From Candidatus Nitrosopumilus sp. (GTDB lineage Archaea; Thermoproteota; Nitrososphaeria; Nitrososphaerales; Nitrosopumilaceae): DNA of 48,879 nt. A model generated the notes under the pieces. The model did no database searches and was not told where the DNA came from. It saw only the letters and a program-made list of their open reading frames with translations. A program made the translations under genes and the position numbers. The stretch spans positions 1 to 48,879 of the forward strand of contig JADHUF010000001.1 in assembly GCA_016784625.1 (NCBI GenBank). The letters run 5' to 3'. Below, piece by piece: positions 7,783 to 15,394 of the stretch (position 1 is its first letter; each line of letters starts with the position of its first letter).

Positions 7783-8573
7783 ACTTTGAGATCTGGATTA
7801 GTCTGTTCTTCTAAATTATATTTTGATTTGTATCCTCGTGGGTTTATCATCAAATCTTTGTAAGTGTATGTAGATGAATTTCCAATAATGACAGTAGTAA
7901 TCATGCCTAATTTGTCTGAATGATTAGGCAAATTTTCTAAATCAGTCATAACAATTGTTTCAGATTCTCTAAACGCTCCTTTGATAATTGCAACAGGAGT
8001 TGTGGACTTTCTATATTTTAAAAGAATTTTTCTAGTATCTTGTAATTGATGGATTCTTTTCTTACTAGCTGGATTATAAATAACAATTACAAAATCACCT
8101 TGCGCTGCGGCCTCAACTCTTTTTTGAATAATTTCCCATGGAACTAACAAGTCGCTCATACTTACAACTGCAAAGTCAGTCATCAATGGTGAACCAACTA
8201 TAGATGCACAAGAATTTAGTGCAGATACACCTGGAACAATCTCAACTTGAAGCCCATCTTTAGGATTCCAACCAGTTTCAGCAAGTGTTTCATAAATTAA
8301 ACCAGCCATTCCATAGATTCCAGGATCTCCACTTGATACAAGTGAAACAATTTTACCTGATTTTGCAAGATCAATACATTGATGTGCTCTTTCAACTTCT
8401 TGTGTCATTGCATAACGATAAACTGTTTTACCTTCAATTAGATCTTGAACTAAATTTACATAAGTTTCATATCCAACAATGGTATCACTTTCAACAATTA
8501 CTTCTTTTGCTCGAAATGTCATATGGTTATGGTTACCAGGACCAACACCAACAATGTAGAGTTTACCAGTCAA
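7779..8573 (-). CDS. cobJ: Precorrin-3B / cobalt-precorrin-3 C17-methyltransferase
   Basis: This is an SAM-dependent methyltransferase of the tetrapyrrole methylase fold that carries out ring contraction at C17 in corrin synthesis. The glycine-rich N-terminus KLYIVGVGPGN and the SSGDPGIYGMAGL motif near residue 80 are diagnostic for the CobJ/CbiH group; IYNPASKKR around 165-173 also fits. At 264 aa it is a single-domain form without the CbiG or CobJ fusion partners seen elsewhere. Thaumarchaeota make their own cobalamin, and the MtrA-like corrinoid protein 3 kb away could be one user. No other cobalamin gene is adjacent, so the pathway is dispersed. Confidence 0.93.
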   Translation of the reverse strand: MTGKLYIVGVGPGNHNHMTFRAKEVIVESDTIVGYETYVNLVQDLIEGKTVYRYAMTQEVERAHQCIDLAKSGKIVSLVSSGDPGIYGMAGLIYETLAETGWNPKDGLQVEIVPGVSALNSCASIVGSPLMTDFAVVSMSDLLVPWEIIQKRVEAAAQGDFVIVIYNPASKKRIHQLQDTRKILLKYRKSTTPVAIIKGAFRESETIVMTDLENLPNHSDKLGMITTVIIGNSSTYTYKDLMINPRGYKSKYNLEEQTNPDLKV

Positions 8574-8621
8574 TTTTAAAACAAATCTTTTGTTAAGTAA
8601 TTTATCCGTTTAGTGAAGTTT

Positions 8622-10085
8622 CTATTGGAATGGATCTATGAATGGGCAATTAACTATATGATCACTATTAGTTGGTCGTGCAATGCTTACAGATATCAAA
8701 TCATCTACACGAAAAGAGTCAATATCAGATTTTGTCTCTAGAATTTTTGCTGATTTTGCATCATTCCATTCAACTAGATAAATTCGCCACATTGGACTAT
8801 AATTTACATCTCCAAGAGCAGCACCAGCAATTCCTGCTTGAAATCCTAATGGACCAGAGCTTTTAATTCCATTTTTGAATTGAAAAAGATCGGCTGCTCC
8901 AGAATGAGCTATTAGATTTGCAGAAGTAGGAGATGAGACAACACCCATTGTATTTGCAGGTCCTAAAGGAGTAGCATCAGTAACAATATAGTAAATGGTT
9001 CTTCCATCAGGTCCCCAACCTCTATGAGCTACAAAGGTTACAGTCAAGTCTTCTTCATTAATTTCAACTATTTGACCTCCACCATATGGCATTTTATCTG
9101 TAATTTCTTTTTCAGAACGTATTGTCATCTGTCCATCAGGCCAAACAATTTGAGGAGTGTTAAGAACAATTCCTGTTTCATTAAATTCAATTCTACCGCC
9201 TTCTTCAGCAGCAATTACATCAGCTACAGATTCAAATATCATTTCTTTTTGACCTATTTTCCATGTAACTTCAATTACAGAATTTAATGCACTGTATTGT
9301 GATTCTTGTGATGGAGTACTAGAAAATACTTCATCTTGAAATCCATAGATTCCATCACCTTTAATTCCATTTTTAAAAATAAATAATTGTTGAAGTACAT
9401 CATCTGGTACGTTTGCAACAGCTGTAGCAAGTTCAACATTCCATCCCTGTTTTTCTGAAAGAGTCTTTGCATAATCCTCATCACTACCATCAGTTATAAT
9501 GTAAAGAACTTGGTTTCCTTCATAGATTCCTTTGTGCATTGGAATTGTAGCTGGAACGTTTGTTCTTGAAAGTAATAATATAGGATCTTCTTTTTCTGAT
9601 TCAATCTTTTGCATCATTACTTCAATAGGTTGTCCTCGTATCCAACCATCAACACTTACAGTTGTAGTGAATTCTTTTGAATTAGATGAATGTAATGCCA
9701 AAGCAGCTCCTGTAAACTCAAAAGAGCCTGATTTTTCATCTAAATCAATCAAAGATAAGCCGTAAACAGTAGTTCCATCAACAGTCCAAGTAGGTTGGCC
9801 TTTTGCCTCCCGTGAGTTAATTTCATGCAAAACAACTATCTGGACAGGCTCACTTGAGGTAAATGTCATAGAACCATCATAAAGAGTTCCTTCATTTGGG
9901 GATAGAATAAGTGCTAATTGATGATTTTGATGTCCTTGTCCTGGATCTTGAGAAGATGTGATAGTTTGAGTAAAGTGAACTTTTTTTCTAGAACCTGCAT
10001 CAACAAATTGATCAGATATTGATGAAAGGGAAATAATACTAGTTGCAAAAATTCCAATAATTAAAATGGCAATTAGTTTGTTCAA
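8622..10085 (-). CDS. Large exported protein with an internal duplication
   Basis: Residues 1-30 form a signal peptide (cleavage near VDAG). The remainder of 487 aa has no membrane anchor, so it is released or held by other surface components. Two halves repeat: segment 187-316 with VLYIITDG and LFIFKNGIKGDGIYGFQ, and segment 356-483 with IYYIVTDA and LFQFKNGIKSSGPLGFQ. A separate beta-rich domain covers about 35-180. No catalytic motif is visible and there is one Cys (about 479). The family is not named here; its length and composition fit abundant thaumarchaeal surface or periplasmic proteins. It stands alone between cobJ and aspartokinase on the same strand. Confidence 0.8.
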   Translation of the reverse strand: MNKLIAILIIGIFATSIISLSSISDQFVDAGSRKKVHFTQTITSSQDPGQGHQNHQLALILSPNEGTLYDGSMTFTSSEPVQIVVLHEINSREAKGQPTWTVDGTTVYGLSLIDLDEKSGSFEFTGAALALHSSNSKEFTTTVSVDGWIRGQPIEVMMQKIESEKEDPILLLSRTNVPATIPMHKGIYEGNQVLYIITDGSDEDYAKTLSEKQGWNVELATAVANVPDDVLQQLFIFKNGIKGDGIYGFQDEVFSSTPSQESQYSALNSVIEVTWKIGQKEMIFESVADVIAAEEGGRIEFNETGIVLNTPQIVWPDGQMTIRSEKEITDKMPYGGGQIVEINEEDLTVTFVAHRGWGPDGRTIYYIVTDATPLGPANTMGVVSSPTSANLIAHSGAADLFQFKNGIKSSGPLGFQAGIAGAALGDVNYSPMWRIYLVEWNDAKSAKILETKSDIDSFRVDDLISVSIARPTNSDHIVNCPFIDPFQ

Positions 10086-10123
10086 TGAATTTGATTGGGT
10101 TTATCCCCTTAAATGATTTTATC

Positions 10124-11527
10124 TCAATTAATTTTATCAAGTGCAAATGTATTATGTATGGCTTGTACTGCTACATTTGTATCAGAATTTTTTACAACAA
10201 ATGCAAGATTAAGTTCAGATGAACCTTGAGTAATCATCGATACGTTAACTTTGTTTTTCTCAATTGCACCAAAAACTTTTGATGCAACTCCAACAGTTCC
10301 TCGCATTCCTGAACCAATTAATGCTATAATTGCTACATTTGTGGTAACTTCTAATTTTTTGATAATTTTTCCTAATAATTCCATTTCTAATGAACTAACT
10401 GCTTTATCAAGATCAGTGTTCTTTACTACAATTGTAATGCTTGATTCTGAAGGATTTTGAGAGATCATCATTACGTTGATTCCAGCTTTTGCTAATGTTG
10501 CAAATATTTTTGCGGCAGTTCCAGGTGTTCCAACCATACTACCACCTTGAATATCGATTAATCCATTATTTCGAATGTTACTTACACATTTTACTGTATT
10601 TTTAGCAGATGAAGAAGTAGATGCAGACACTAAAGTACCTTCATTTTTCACATTGAAAGAACTTCTAATTTTCATTGGAATTTTCTTTATTAGTAAAGGC
10701 TCAAATGTTCGTGGGTGTATCTGCTTTGCACCAAACAAGGCCATTTCAATTGCTTCTATGTATGATACTTCTTTGAGTAATTTTGCATTTTTGACAATCT
10801 TAGGATCTGCAGTCATAAGACCATCTACATCGCTCATCAACCAAATCTCATCTGCTTTAATACAAGAACCAATAGTCGTTGCAGAATAATCAGACCCACC
10901 TCTACCAAATGTTGTTACATGTCCATGTTGATCTGCACCTGCAAATCCTCCTACAACAGGAACTGTTTTCTTTGAGAACAAAGTATTCACTGTTTTTGAT
11001 ACTCTCAGTCTAGTCGTATCCATAAGGGGTTTTGATTCACCAAAGTTAGAATCAGTTACAATTCCTACTTCTTTACCAGTAAGAGAAATTGATTTTTTGC
11101 CTGAATCATTAATTGCTGATGAAACTAGTTGTATTGATAATCTTTCACCAAATGAGATTAGATAATCCATTGATCTGGGTGTAACTTCACCAAGTAATAC
11201 CATTCCATCAATTAATGCACGAAGTTCTGTAAAGTCTTGATCTAATTTTGTTAGTAATTTTTTTCGTACATCAGACTTTTTGATAACTTTTTTTGCTAAT
11301 TGTTGATGTCTATTAGTAATTTTTGATACGAGTTGTTCAGCTTTTGATTTGTTTTCTTTTTTTATAGACTCTGATATTTCAATTAGATTATCAGTTGTTT
11401 CACTTATTGCAGAACAAACAACTAGAATTTGATGTTTTTTTGATAATGAATTAATGTATTTAGCTACAGCTTGAATATCTTTTGCAGTAGAAATTGATGT
11501 TCCACCATATTTTATTACTAATCTCAT
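10124..11527 (-). CDS. lysC: Aspartate kinase with two ACT domains
   Basis: The enzyme phosphorylates aspartate to enter the lysine, threonine and methionine pathways. The N-terminal kinase motif KYGGTS (residues 6-11; usually KFGGTS) and the FGRGGSDYSAT segment near 207-217 bind ATP and aspartate. The region after about 310 contains two ACT regulatory domains (VMMISQNPSESSITIVV and VSMITQGSSELNLAFVV), expected to sense lysine or threonine. Length 467 aa matches monofunctional archaeal aspartokinases, with no homoserine dehydrogenase fusion. A TATA-like stretch precedes the ATG at 11527. Confidence 0.95.
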   Translation of the reverse strand: MRLVIKYGGTSISTAKDIQAVAKYINSLSKKHQILVVCSAISETTDNLIEISESIKKENKSKAEQLVSKITNRHQQLAKKVIKKSDVRKKLLTKLDQDFTELRALIDGMVLLGEVTPRSMDYLISFGERLSIQLVSSAINDSGKKSISLTGKEVGIVTDSNFGESKPLMDTTRLRVSKTVNTLFSKKTVPVVGGFAGADQHGHVTTFGRGGSDYSATTIGSCIKADEIWLMSDVDGLMTADPKIVKNAKLLKEVSYIEAIEMALFGAKQIHPRTFEPLLIKKIPMKIRSSFNVKNEGTLVSASTSSSAKNTVKCVSNIRNNGLIDIQGGSMVGTPGTAAKIFATLAKAGINVMMISQNPSESSITIVVKNTDLDKAVSSLEMELLGKIIKKLEVTTNVAIIALIGSGMRGTVGVASKVFGAIEKNKVNVSMITQGSSELNLAFVVKNSDTNVAVQAIHNTFALDKIN

Positions 11528-11562
11528 TTCAAAATACTTGCATTAGTTAATCTTTAAATGCT

Positions 11563-12309
11563 TTAACTTTCCACGCGTGGAGCCAAGTAAAAGTGGATTG
11601 TACCAATATTTGCGACTTTGAATTCAATTCTAAGAGGTTTTGCGCTTGAAAATTCACAGGTTACCAAGCCTGCAGTATTTCCTACGGCTTTAATCACAGG
11701 ATTAAGATATTCAAGGCTGTATGTGCCAATACTATCTGCTTTTGAAGAAGTTTCTTTGATGTCTTCATCATCTTTGTCAAGATCAATTATGACTTCACCA
11801 GAATCACCTTTACCTGAAAAGTCTGCTTTTGAATCAGTTGTTTGAATTGTTAAATAATCAGATACAACTTGTACATCACCGAGAATCTTGTCAAACTTTG
11901 AAGAAGATAAAGTAATTTTTGAATCATAAGGAATCTTTGGTAGTGGGGTATCAGTTGCAGAACTTTCAATTAAACGCATTTTGTATTTTTTATTTTTTCC
12001 AACTGTTACTAGTAACATATTTTGATCAGAGATACTAATTTCTATACTATCTTTTTTTTCTGCTCGTTTGATAAGTTTTGAAAATTCATCTATTCTTACT
12101 CCAAATTTAATATCGCTATCGCATTCATATTTTTCAAATGCTGAATTAGGCCATGATATATCAATAAGAGCAACATGTGATGGATCCATTCCTCTAAACG
12201 TAATTCCTTCTGCTGTGGCAACAAAAGTAGCTTCTTCAACAAGTGTTGATATGGCTGAAATTATTGCTTTTAGATCGTCTGAACCACTTGTTTTTGCTCC
12301 AAAAGTCAA
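11563..12309 (-). CDS. pcn: DNA sliding clamp, PCNA
   Basis: This is the processivity clamp for DNA polymerases (B and D families), FEN1, ligase and RFC. The 248 aa length is standard for archaeal PCNA. The N-terminal FGAKTSGSDDLKAIISAIS, the central DPSHVALIDISWP (about 46-58) and the C-terminal FKVANIGTIHFYLAPRVES are typical strands, with LAPR just before the end as in the PIP-box-binding tail. The start is TTG at 12309. The gene follows rpoL and tfs on the same strand with a 34-bp gap that includes a possible own TATA (GTTTAACT). Confidence 0.95.
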   Translation of the reverse strand: MTFGAKTSGSDDLKAIISAISTLVEEATFVATAEGITFRGMDPSHVALIDISWPNSAFEKYECDSDIKFGVRIDEFSKLIKRAEKKDSIEISISDQNMLLVTVGKNKKYKMRLIESSATDTPLPKIPYDSKITLSSSKFDKILGDVQVVSDYLTIQTTDSKADFSGKGDSGEVIIDLDKDDEDIKETSSKADSIGTYSLEYLNPVIKAVGNTAGLVTCEFSSAKPLRIEFKVANIGTIHFYLAPRVES

Positions 12310-12343
12310 ATCAATTTTCTTGAATTAAAGTTCCAGTTAAACG

Positions 12344-12661
12344 TTATGTGTAATCACGCCAAGTGTATTTACATTTTTGACAACGATAAAAACGGGTTGT
12401 AGGTTCATCTGCACTTCTAGTTTGAAACATCCACCAAACTGCTTCACCATGTCCACATTTTGCACATTCCATTTTAATTGTTGAATAGGATTCTTCTCCT
12501 TCACTTCCTTCAAAAGCAAGAAGTGAATTATCAGGTTCTTGTTCATTAGTAATTTTTTTTGTTGGTTTTGTTTTTTGTCCTTCAGTGTAACCACATTTTG
12601 AACATTGAAGGCCAGAATCACTATTTTTTAATTTGACCTCACATTTGGGGCAAAATTTCAA
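12344..12661 (-). CDS. tfs: Transcription cleavage factor TFS
   Basis: At 105 aa this is the archaeal counterpart of eukaryotic TFIIS and RPB9/RPC11. An N-terminal zinc ribbon (CPKC ... CSKC, residues 4-23) is joined by a flexible acidic linker to a C-terminal ribbon (CAKC ... CQKC). The C-terminal loop holds RSADEPTTRFYRC with the acidic DE pair that inserts into the RNA polymerase active centre and stimulates RNA cleavage in backtracked complexes. It follows rpoL by 6 bp, so both are co-transcribed, an arrangement that makes functional sense for RNA polymerase. Confidence 0.95.
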   Translation of the reverse strand: MKFCPKCEVKLKNSDSGLQCSKCGYTEGQKTKPTKKITNEQEPDNSLLAFEGSEGEESYSTIKMECAKCGHGEAVWWMFQTRSADEPTTRFYRCQKCKYTWRDYT

Positions 12662-12667
12662 TCTAAT

Positions 12668-12940
12668 TTACCTTATTTTAGAATTAAATAATTGTTTGAA
12701 CTCTTCTGCTGTTTTTAGTGCTGAATCTGTAGCTTTTTTAATCTCACCTAGTGGTTTTGTACTAGAATTAATTTTCATCCAGCATTCATTAGTAAGTGGA
12801 TGCTTTACAATAACACCTGCAAAATCGATTTTTGATTCCTTTAGAAGCTCATGTTGAATAATATATAAAATTCCAATATCAGTCTCGGTGATTGAAAGGC
12901 TAATTTCTTTAGGTTCTGAACTGATCACTTGAGCATTCAT
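12668..12940 (-). CDS. rpoL: RNA polymerase subunit L (Rpo11)
   Basis: This is the homologue of eukaryotic RPB11 and partner of subunit D in the assembly platform. The core signature reads IGILYIIQHELLKESKIDFAG with V-x-HPLT (residues about 22-50), as in other archaeal L subunits, and the length of 90 aa is typical. It is the first gene of rpoL-tfs(-pcn) and begins with ATG at 12940, about 30 bp downstream of TTTATATC on the minus strand, suggesting a nearly leaderless mRNA. Confidence 0.95.
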   Translation of the reverse strand: MNAQVISSEPKEISLSITETDIGILYIIQHELLKESKIDFAGVIVKHPLTNECWMKINSSTKPLGEIKKATDSALKTAEEFKQLFNSKIR

Positions 12941-12965
12941 GTATTCGGAAAAAGAACTTATTGTG

Positions 12966-12975
12966 GATATAAATC
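12966..12975. promoter_or_regulatory. TATA element between rpoL and the 12992 gene
   Basis: GATATAAATC reads GATTTATATC on the other strand. Its centre is about 30 bp from the rpoL ATG (12940) and 21 bp from the divergent ATG (12992). It is the only good TATA candidate in the 51-bp spacer, so it may serve both directions. The fit is good for rpoL and less ideal for the other gene. Confidence 0.5.
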
Positions 12976-12991
12976 ATTATGAACGGTTAGA

Positions 12992-13528
12992 ATGGGAGAA
13001 AGTAAGATTTCAGAGATTCAGTTAGTGAAATCTAAGGATGAATACTCATCTGATGAAGATATTGAGATTAATGTCCAATTTTTAGTTGAAGGAGGCATCA
13101 GAGATGCATTCAATGAGGCAAATTGGACTAAAGCATACAACAACAATGATGTTTCATTCAAAATGAAACATGGTATAAAATTGACGTCAGGTGGATTCAG
13201 AAAGAAGGAGTTAGGTAGAACTATTGATACCTACAGAAAGGCATCAATCTTTTGGACAAGAAATCCAAAACTTGTCAATCCAATGAAAGATAGAAGGATT
13301 TGGGTTCAGATAGCCAAAAACTTTGAACCATTCATCAGACTTTCAGAAGAAGAGGTAAGACAGGAATTGTTTGATTTTAATGAAAAATTTGTATTCAAAG
13401 CATCAGACTTGGGAAAAGGTAATCATAAGATTAGTGCTGAAGTATTCACATCATGGCAAAAACATGACTTTACAGAACCAGGAAGTATTAAAAATAATTC
13501 CAGTGAAATTGAGATCACAATCAATTAG
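12992..13528 (+). CDS. Hypothetical beta-rich cytoplasmic protein (178 aa)
   Basis: The function is not recognised. The opening KISEIQLVKSKDEYSSDEDIEINVQF and the closing KGNHKISAEVFTSWQ ... EIEITIN look like edge strands of an immunoglobulin or arrestin-like sandwich, with a helical, basic middle (residues about 60-125). There is no signal peptide, membrane segment, cysteine or P-loop. It diverges from the rpoL-tfs operon across a 51-bp spacer and is followed 30 bp later by two tandem micro-protein genes. The location next to transcription and replication genes hints at a housekeeping role, but nothing in the sequence proves it. Confidence 0.65.
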   Translation: MGESKISEIQLVKSKDEYSSDEDIEINVQFLVEGGIRDAFNEANWTKAYNNNDVSFKMKHGIKLTSGGFRKKELGRTIDTYRKASIFWTRNPKLVNPMKDRRIWVQIAKNFEPFIRLSEEEVRQELFDFNEKFVFKASDLGKGNHKISAEVFTSWQKHDFTEPGSIKNNSSEIEITIN

Positions 13529-13529
13529 G

Positions 13530-13538
13530 GATATAAGG
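13530..13538 (+). promoter_or_regulatory. TATA box for the micro-protein pair
   Basis: GATATAAGG begins directly after the stop codon of the preceding gene and is centred about 26 bp before the ATG at 13559, the spacing of a leaderless archaeal transcript. Confidence 0.55.
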
Positions 13539-13558
13539 AACTTTTTAATTGAAATAAT

Positions 13559-13711
13559 ATGGCAAAATACGATGGTCTACTAGGACAACCAATACTTGAA
13601 GTAGAAGAACCTGATAAAGAAGGTGGAATTACCTTTATTTTCAAAGATAACAGGTTTATGTTCATCAAAGCAGTTGATGGAAAGATTGAGACCGTATCAA
13701 TTCCAGAATAG
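13559..13711 (+). CDS. Micro-protein A of a tandem paralogous pair (50 aa)
   Basis: This reading frame of 50 codons runs from ATG at 13559 to TAG at 13709-13711. The product has a core PILEVEEPDKEGGITFIF followed by a strand, VDGKIE and a short tail; it is predicted as a small beta sheet without cysteines or membrane segments. The next gene, 10 bp downstream, encodes a protein with the same layout (E-x-DP/EPD-x-EG-x-x-T-x-IF ... VDGK). A well-placed TATA box supports expression. Paralogy within two short adjacent frames is strong evidence that both are real. The function is unknown. Confidence 0.7.
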   Translation: MAKYDGLLGQPILEVEEPDKEGGITFIFKDNRFMFIKAVDGKIETVSIPE

Positions 13712-13721
13712 GTGAAAATGA

Positions 13722-13868
13722 ATGGAAAAATATGAATCAATCAAAATGTTAGAACTTGTAAAGGTAGAAGATCCTGATTCAGAAGGTGATTTAACTTTGA
13801 TTTTTCAAGAAAATAAAACTTTGAAGATCAAAATTGTAGATGGGAAATTAGTTTCAGAATTCATCTAA
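13722..13868 (+). CDS. Micro-protein B of a tandem paralogous pair (48 aa)
   Basis: The frame runs from ATG at 13722 to TAA at 13866-13868. Its core LVKVEDPDSEGDLTLIFQEN, then KIKIVDGKLVSEFI, aligns along the whole length with the preceding 50 aa protein: the acidic-P-D-x-EG block, T-[FL]-IF and VDGK coincide. The two genes are 10 bp apart and probably share a transcript. The identity between copies is moderate (roughly a third by eye), so the duplication is not recent and both copies seem to have been kept under selection. It converges on the phosphatase gene with a 1-bp gap. Confidence 0.7.
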   Translation: MEKYESIKMLELVKVEDPDSEGDLTLIFQENKTLKIKIVDGKLVSEFI

Positions 13869-13869
13869 A

Positions 13870-14364
13870 CTAATTTTTTATATGTTTTTCATAAAAACCA
13901 ATAGCTAGTTCTTGCACTTCAGATTGAATAGAACCAGGTCTTTCATTACGAATTTTTTCAATTGCTTTAACAGCTGAAAATTTTTTATGTTTTACAAAGT
14001 AACATGCAAGAATTGTTCCTGCTCTTCCCATTCCAGCAGCACAATGTACCATTACTGCTTGATCATTTTTAATTTGTTCATGAATAAAATCTACTGCAGA
14101 ATCTATTTTGTCCATATCAGGAGCTGTAAGATCGGGAGTTGGGACATGCATATAATCAATATTTTTTATCCAATTATCAGGTAAAGCATTTTCAGTCATA
14201 GTTACAATTGATTTGACTCCTTGATTTAGAATCCAATCAAATTCCTCAAAACTTGTTGGTATTCCAGAACCAGCTAATTTTTCTTCAATTAACCAAGAGA
14301 AATTAGTTGGTTTTTTTGTTATTTTACCATGAACCTTTCTCCAAATATTTCCAGGTTTACTCAT
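13870..14364 (-). CDS. Dual-specificity/tyrosine-type protein phosphatase
   Basis: The active-site loop HCAAGMGRAGT at residues 107-117 fits H-C-x5-R with nucleophile Cys108 and phosphate-binding Arg114. The expected general acid is Asp78 in PTPDLTAP. The 164 aa single domain matches small archaeal dual-specificity phosphatases that remove phosphate from tyrosine or serine/threonine residues. The basic N-terminal stretch (IWRKVHGKITKKP) is outside the core. An atypical kinase is encoded at 32.3 kb in the same window, but no direct link is shown. Confidence 0.9.
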   Translation of the reverse strand: MSKPGNIWRKVHGKITKKPTNFSWLIEEKLAGSGIPTSFEEFDWILNQGVKSIVTMTENALPDNWIKNIDYMHVPTPDLTAPDMDKIDSAVDFIHEQIKNDQAVMVHCAAGMGRAGTILACYFVKHKKFSAVKAIEKIRNERPGSIQSEVQELAIGFYEKHIKN

Positions 14365-14419
14365 GTTAGATGTTAATATTTTCTATATTTTTAGCATTAC
14401 TAAATTGTATGTGAGTAAA

Positions 14420-15061
14420 TTATGATGCCACTGCTCGTACAGGTGAGCCTGTAGCATCTTTAAGCTTTAGTGGAAGAATTGTAAAAATAAATTCCTTGGA
14501 TGAAATTTTATTCAAATTTGCTAAATTCTCTACAATTAAGATATTATTTTTTGATAAAATATGATGAACATTAAATGATTCATCTTTTCCAAGATCTATA
14601 CTTGGAGAATCTATTCCAACTAGATTGATCTTTTTTGATGCAAGATATTTGGCAGCAGCTATAGATAGTCCTGGATTTTCTGTGAAATAATTATCTTTTT
14701 TCAAATTTTTTTGCCACCCAGTAAAAAAGAAGATGGATGAATGGATAGGAATTTTTCCATTCTTTTTTTCAAATAAAGTAATATCTAATTTGGTAATAGA
14801 AGCATTCTTAGATTTTTGGAGTTTGATTATGGTAGCTTTTCCCATGAGTCTATCAAGTAATATTTGATGGATTTTGAGACCATTTTTAGCAAAATGATAT
14901 GGTGCATCAATATGTGTTCCAGTATGTGAACTTAGGAATAATAATTCAAGATTATATCCATCTTTCTTCAAATCAGACCAAAGAATGAATTGTGGTTTTG
15001 GAGAACCAGGAAAGCTTGGAATGGATTCTGATATTGTAAGTGTTAGATCTATTGGTTTCAC
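14420..15061 (-). CDS. Cyclase-family metal-dependent hydrolase (kynurenine formamidase-like)
   Basis: The signature HTGTHIDAPYHF at residues 46-57 (H-x-G-T-H-x-D-x-P-x-H) binds divalent metal and is diagnostic for the putative cyclase/KynB family. The 213 aa length is typical. A further conserved patch, GIDSPSIDLG near 147-156, lines the active site in relatives. Members hydrolyse N-formylkynurenine or other amides and lactones, and some are isatin hydrolases; the natural substrate here is undetermined, as no tryptophan degradation genes are nearby. It diverges from a small RAM-domain gene at 15137. Confidence 0.85.
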   Translation of the reverse strand: MKPIDLTLTISESIPSFPGSPKPQFILWSDLKKDGYNLELLFLSSHTGTHIDAPYHFAKNGLKIHQILLDRLMGKATIIKLQKSKNASITKLDITLFEKKNGKIPIHSSIFFFTGWQKNLKKDNYFTENPGLSIAAAKYLASKKINLVGIDSPSIDLGKDESFNVHHILSKNNILIVENLANLNKISSKEFIFTILPLKLKDATGSPVRAVAS

Positions 15062-15136
15062 ATCAATAGATTTGAATGGTAATTAATCAGTTTTTGAACT
15101 ATGAAAGGTTAAATACTGTTTGATGAAAAATTTCGT

Positions 15137-15394
15137 GTGCCTACTGCATATGTTTTATTAAATTCTGATTTGGGATCTGATGAGTCTATAATTAATGAAG
15201 TAAAACAGATTCTTACTGAAGAAGATGTCACATCAGAGGTTCAAGGAGTTTATGGAGTATATGATATTGTTTTGAAGTTATCCTCTAATGATGCTGAAAA
15301 ATTACGTGCAATAATCACAAATAAAATTAGAAAAATCGGCAAAGTTCAATCAACATTGACTATGATGGTAATAGAAGAACAAGAAAACCTATAG
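15137..15394 (+). CDS. Stand-alone Lrp/AsnC-type RAM domain protein
   Basis: The product of 85 aa (GTG start) covers just the alpha-beta ligand-binding RAM domain of Lrp/AsnC regulators: TAYVLLNSDLGSDESIINEV, GVYGVYDIVLKLSS and a final strand TLTMMVIEE. The DNA-binding helix-turn-helix is absent. Such stand-alone RAM proteins form ring-like oligomers that bind amino acids and may modulate full-length Lrp factors or enzymes. The 3' end overlaps the convergent aminotransferase gene by 6 bp. Confidence 0.88.
   Translation: MPTAYVLLNSDLGSDESIINEVKQILTEEDVTSEVQGVYGVYDIVLKLSSNDAEKLRAIITNKIRKIGKVQSTLTMMVIEEQENL

Noticed and set aside
9600..9765. Plus-strand frames opposite the large exported protein
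   Set aside because: They are shadows: the minus-strand gene has a signal peptide and an internal domain duplication, and the plus frames have no recognisable features.
13525..13740. Minus-strand frame of 71 codons over the micro-protein pair
   Set aside because: The two plus-strand frames are paralogous to each other and have a TATA box; the antisense frame has no such support.
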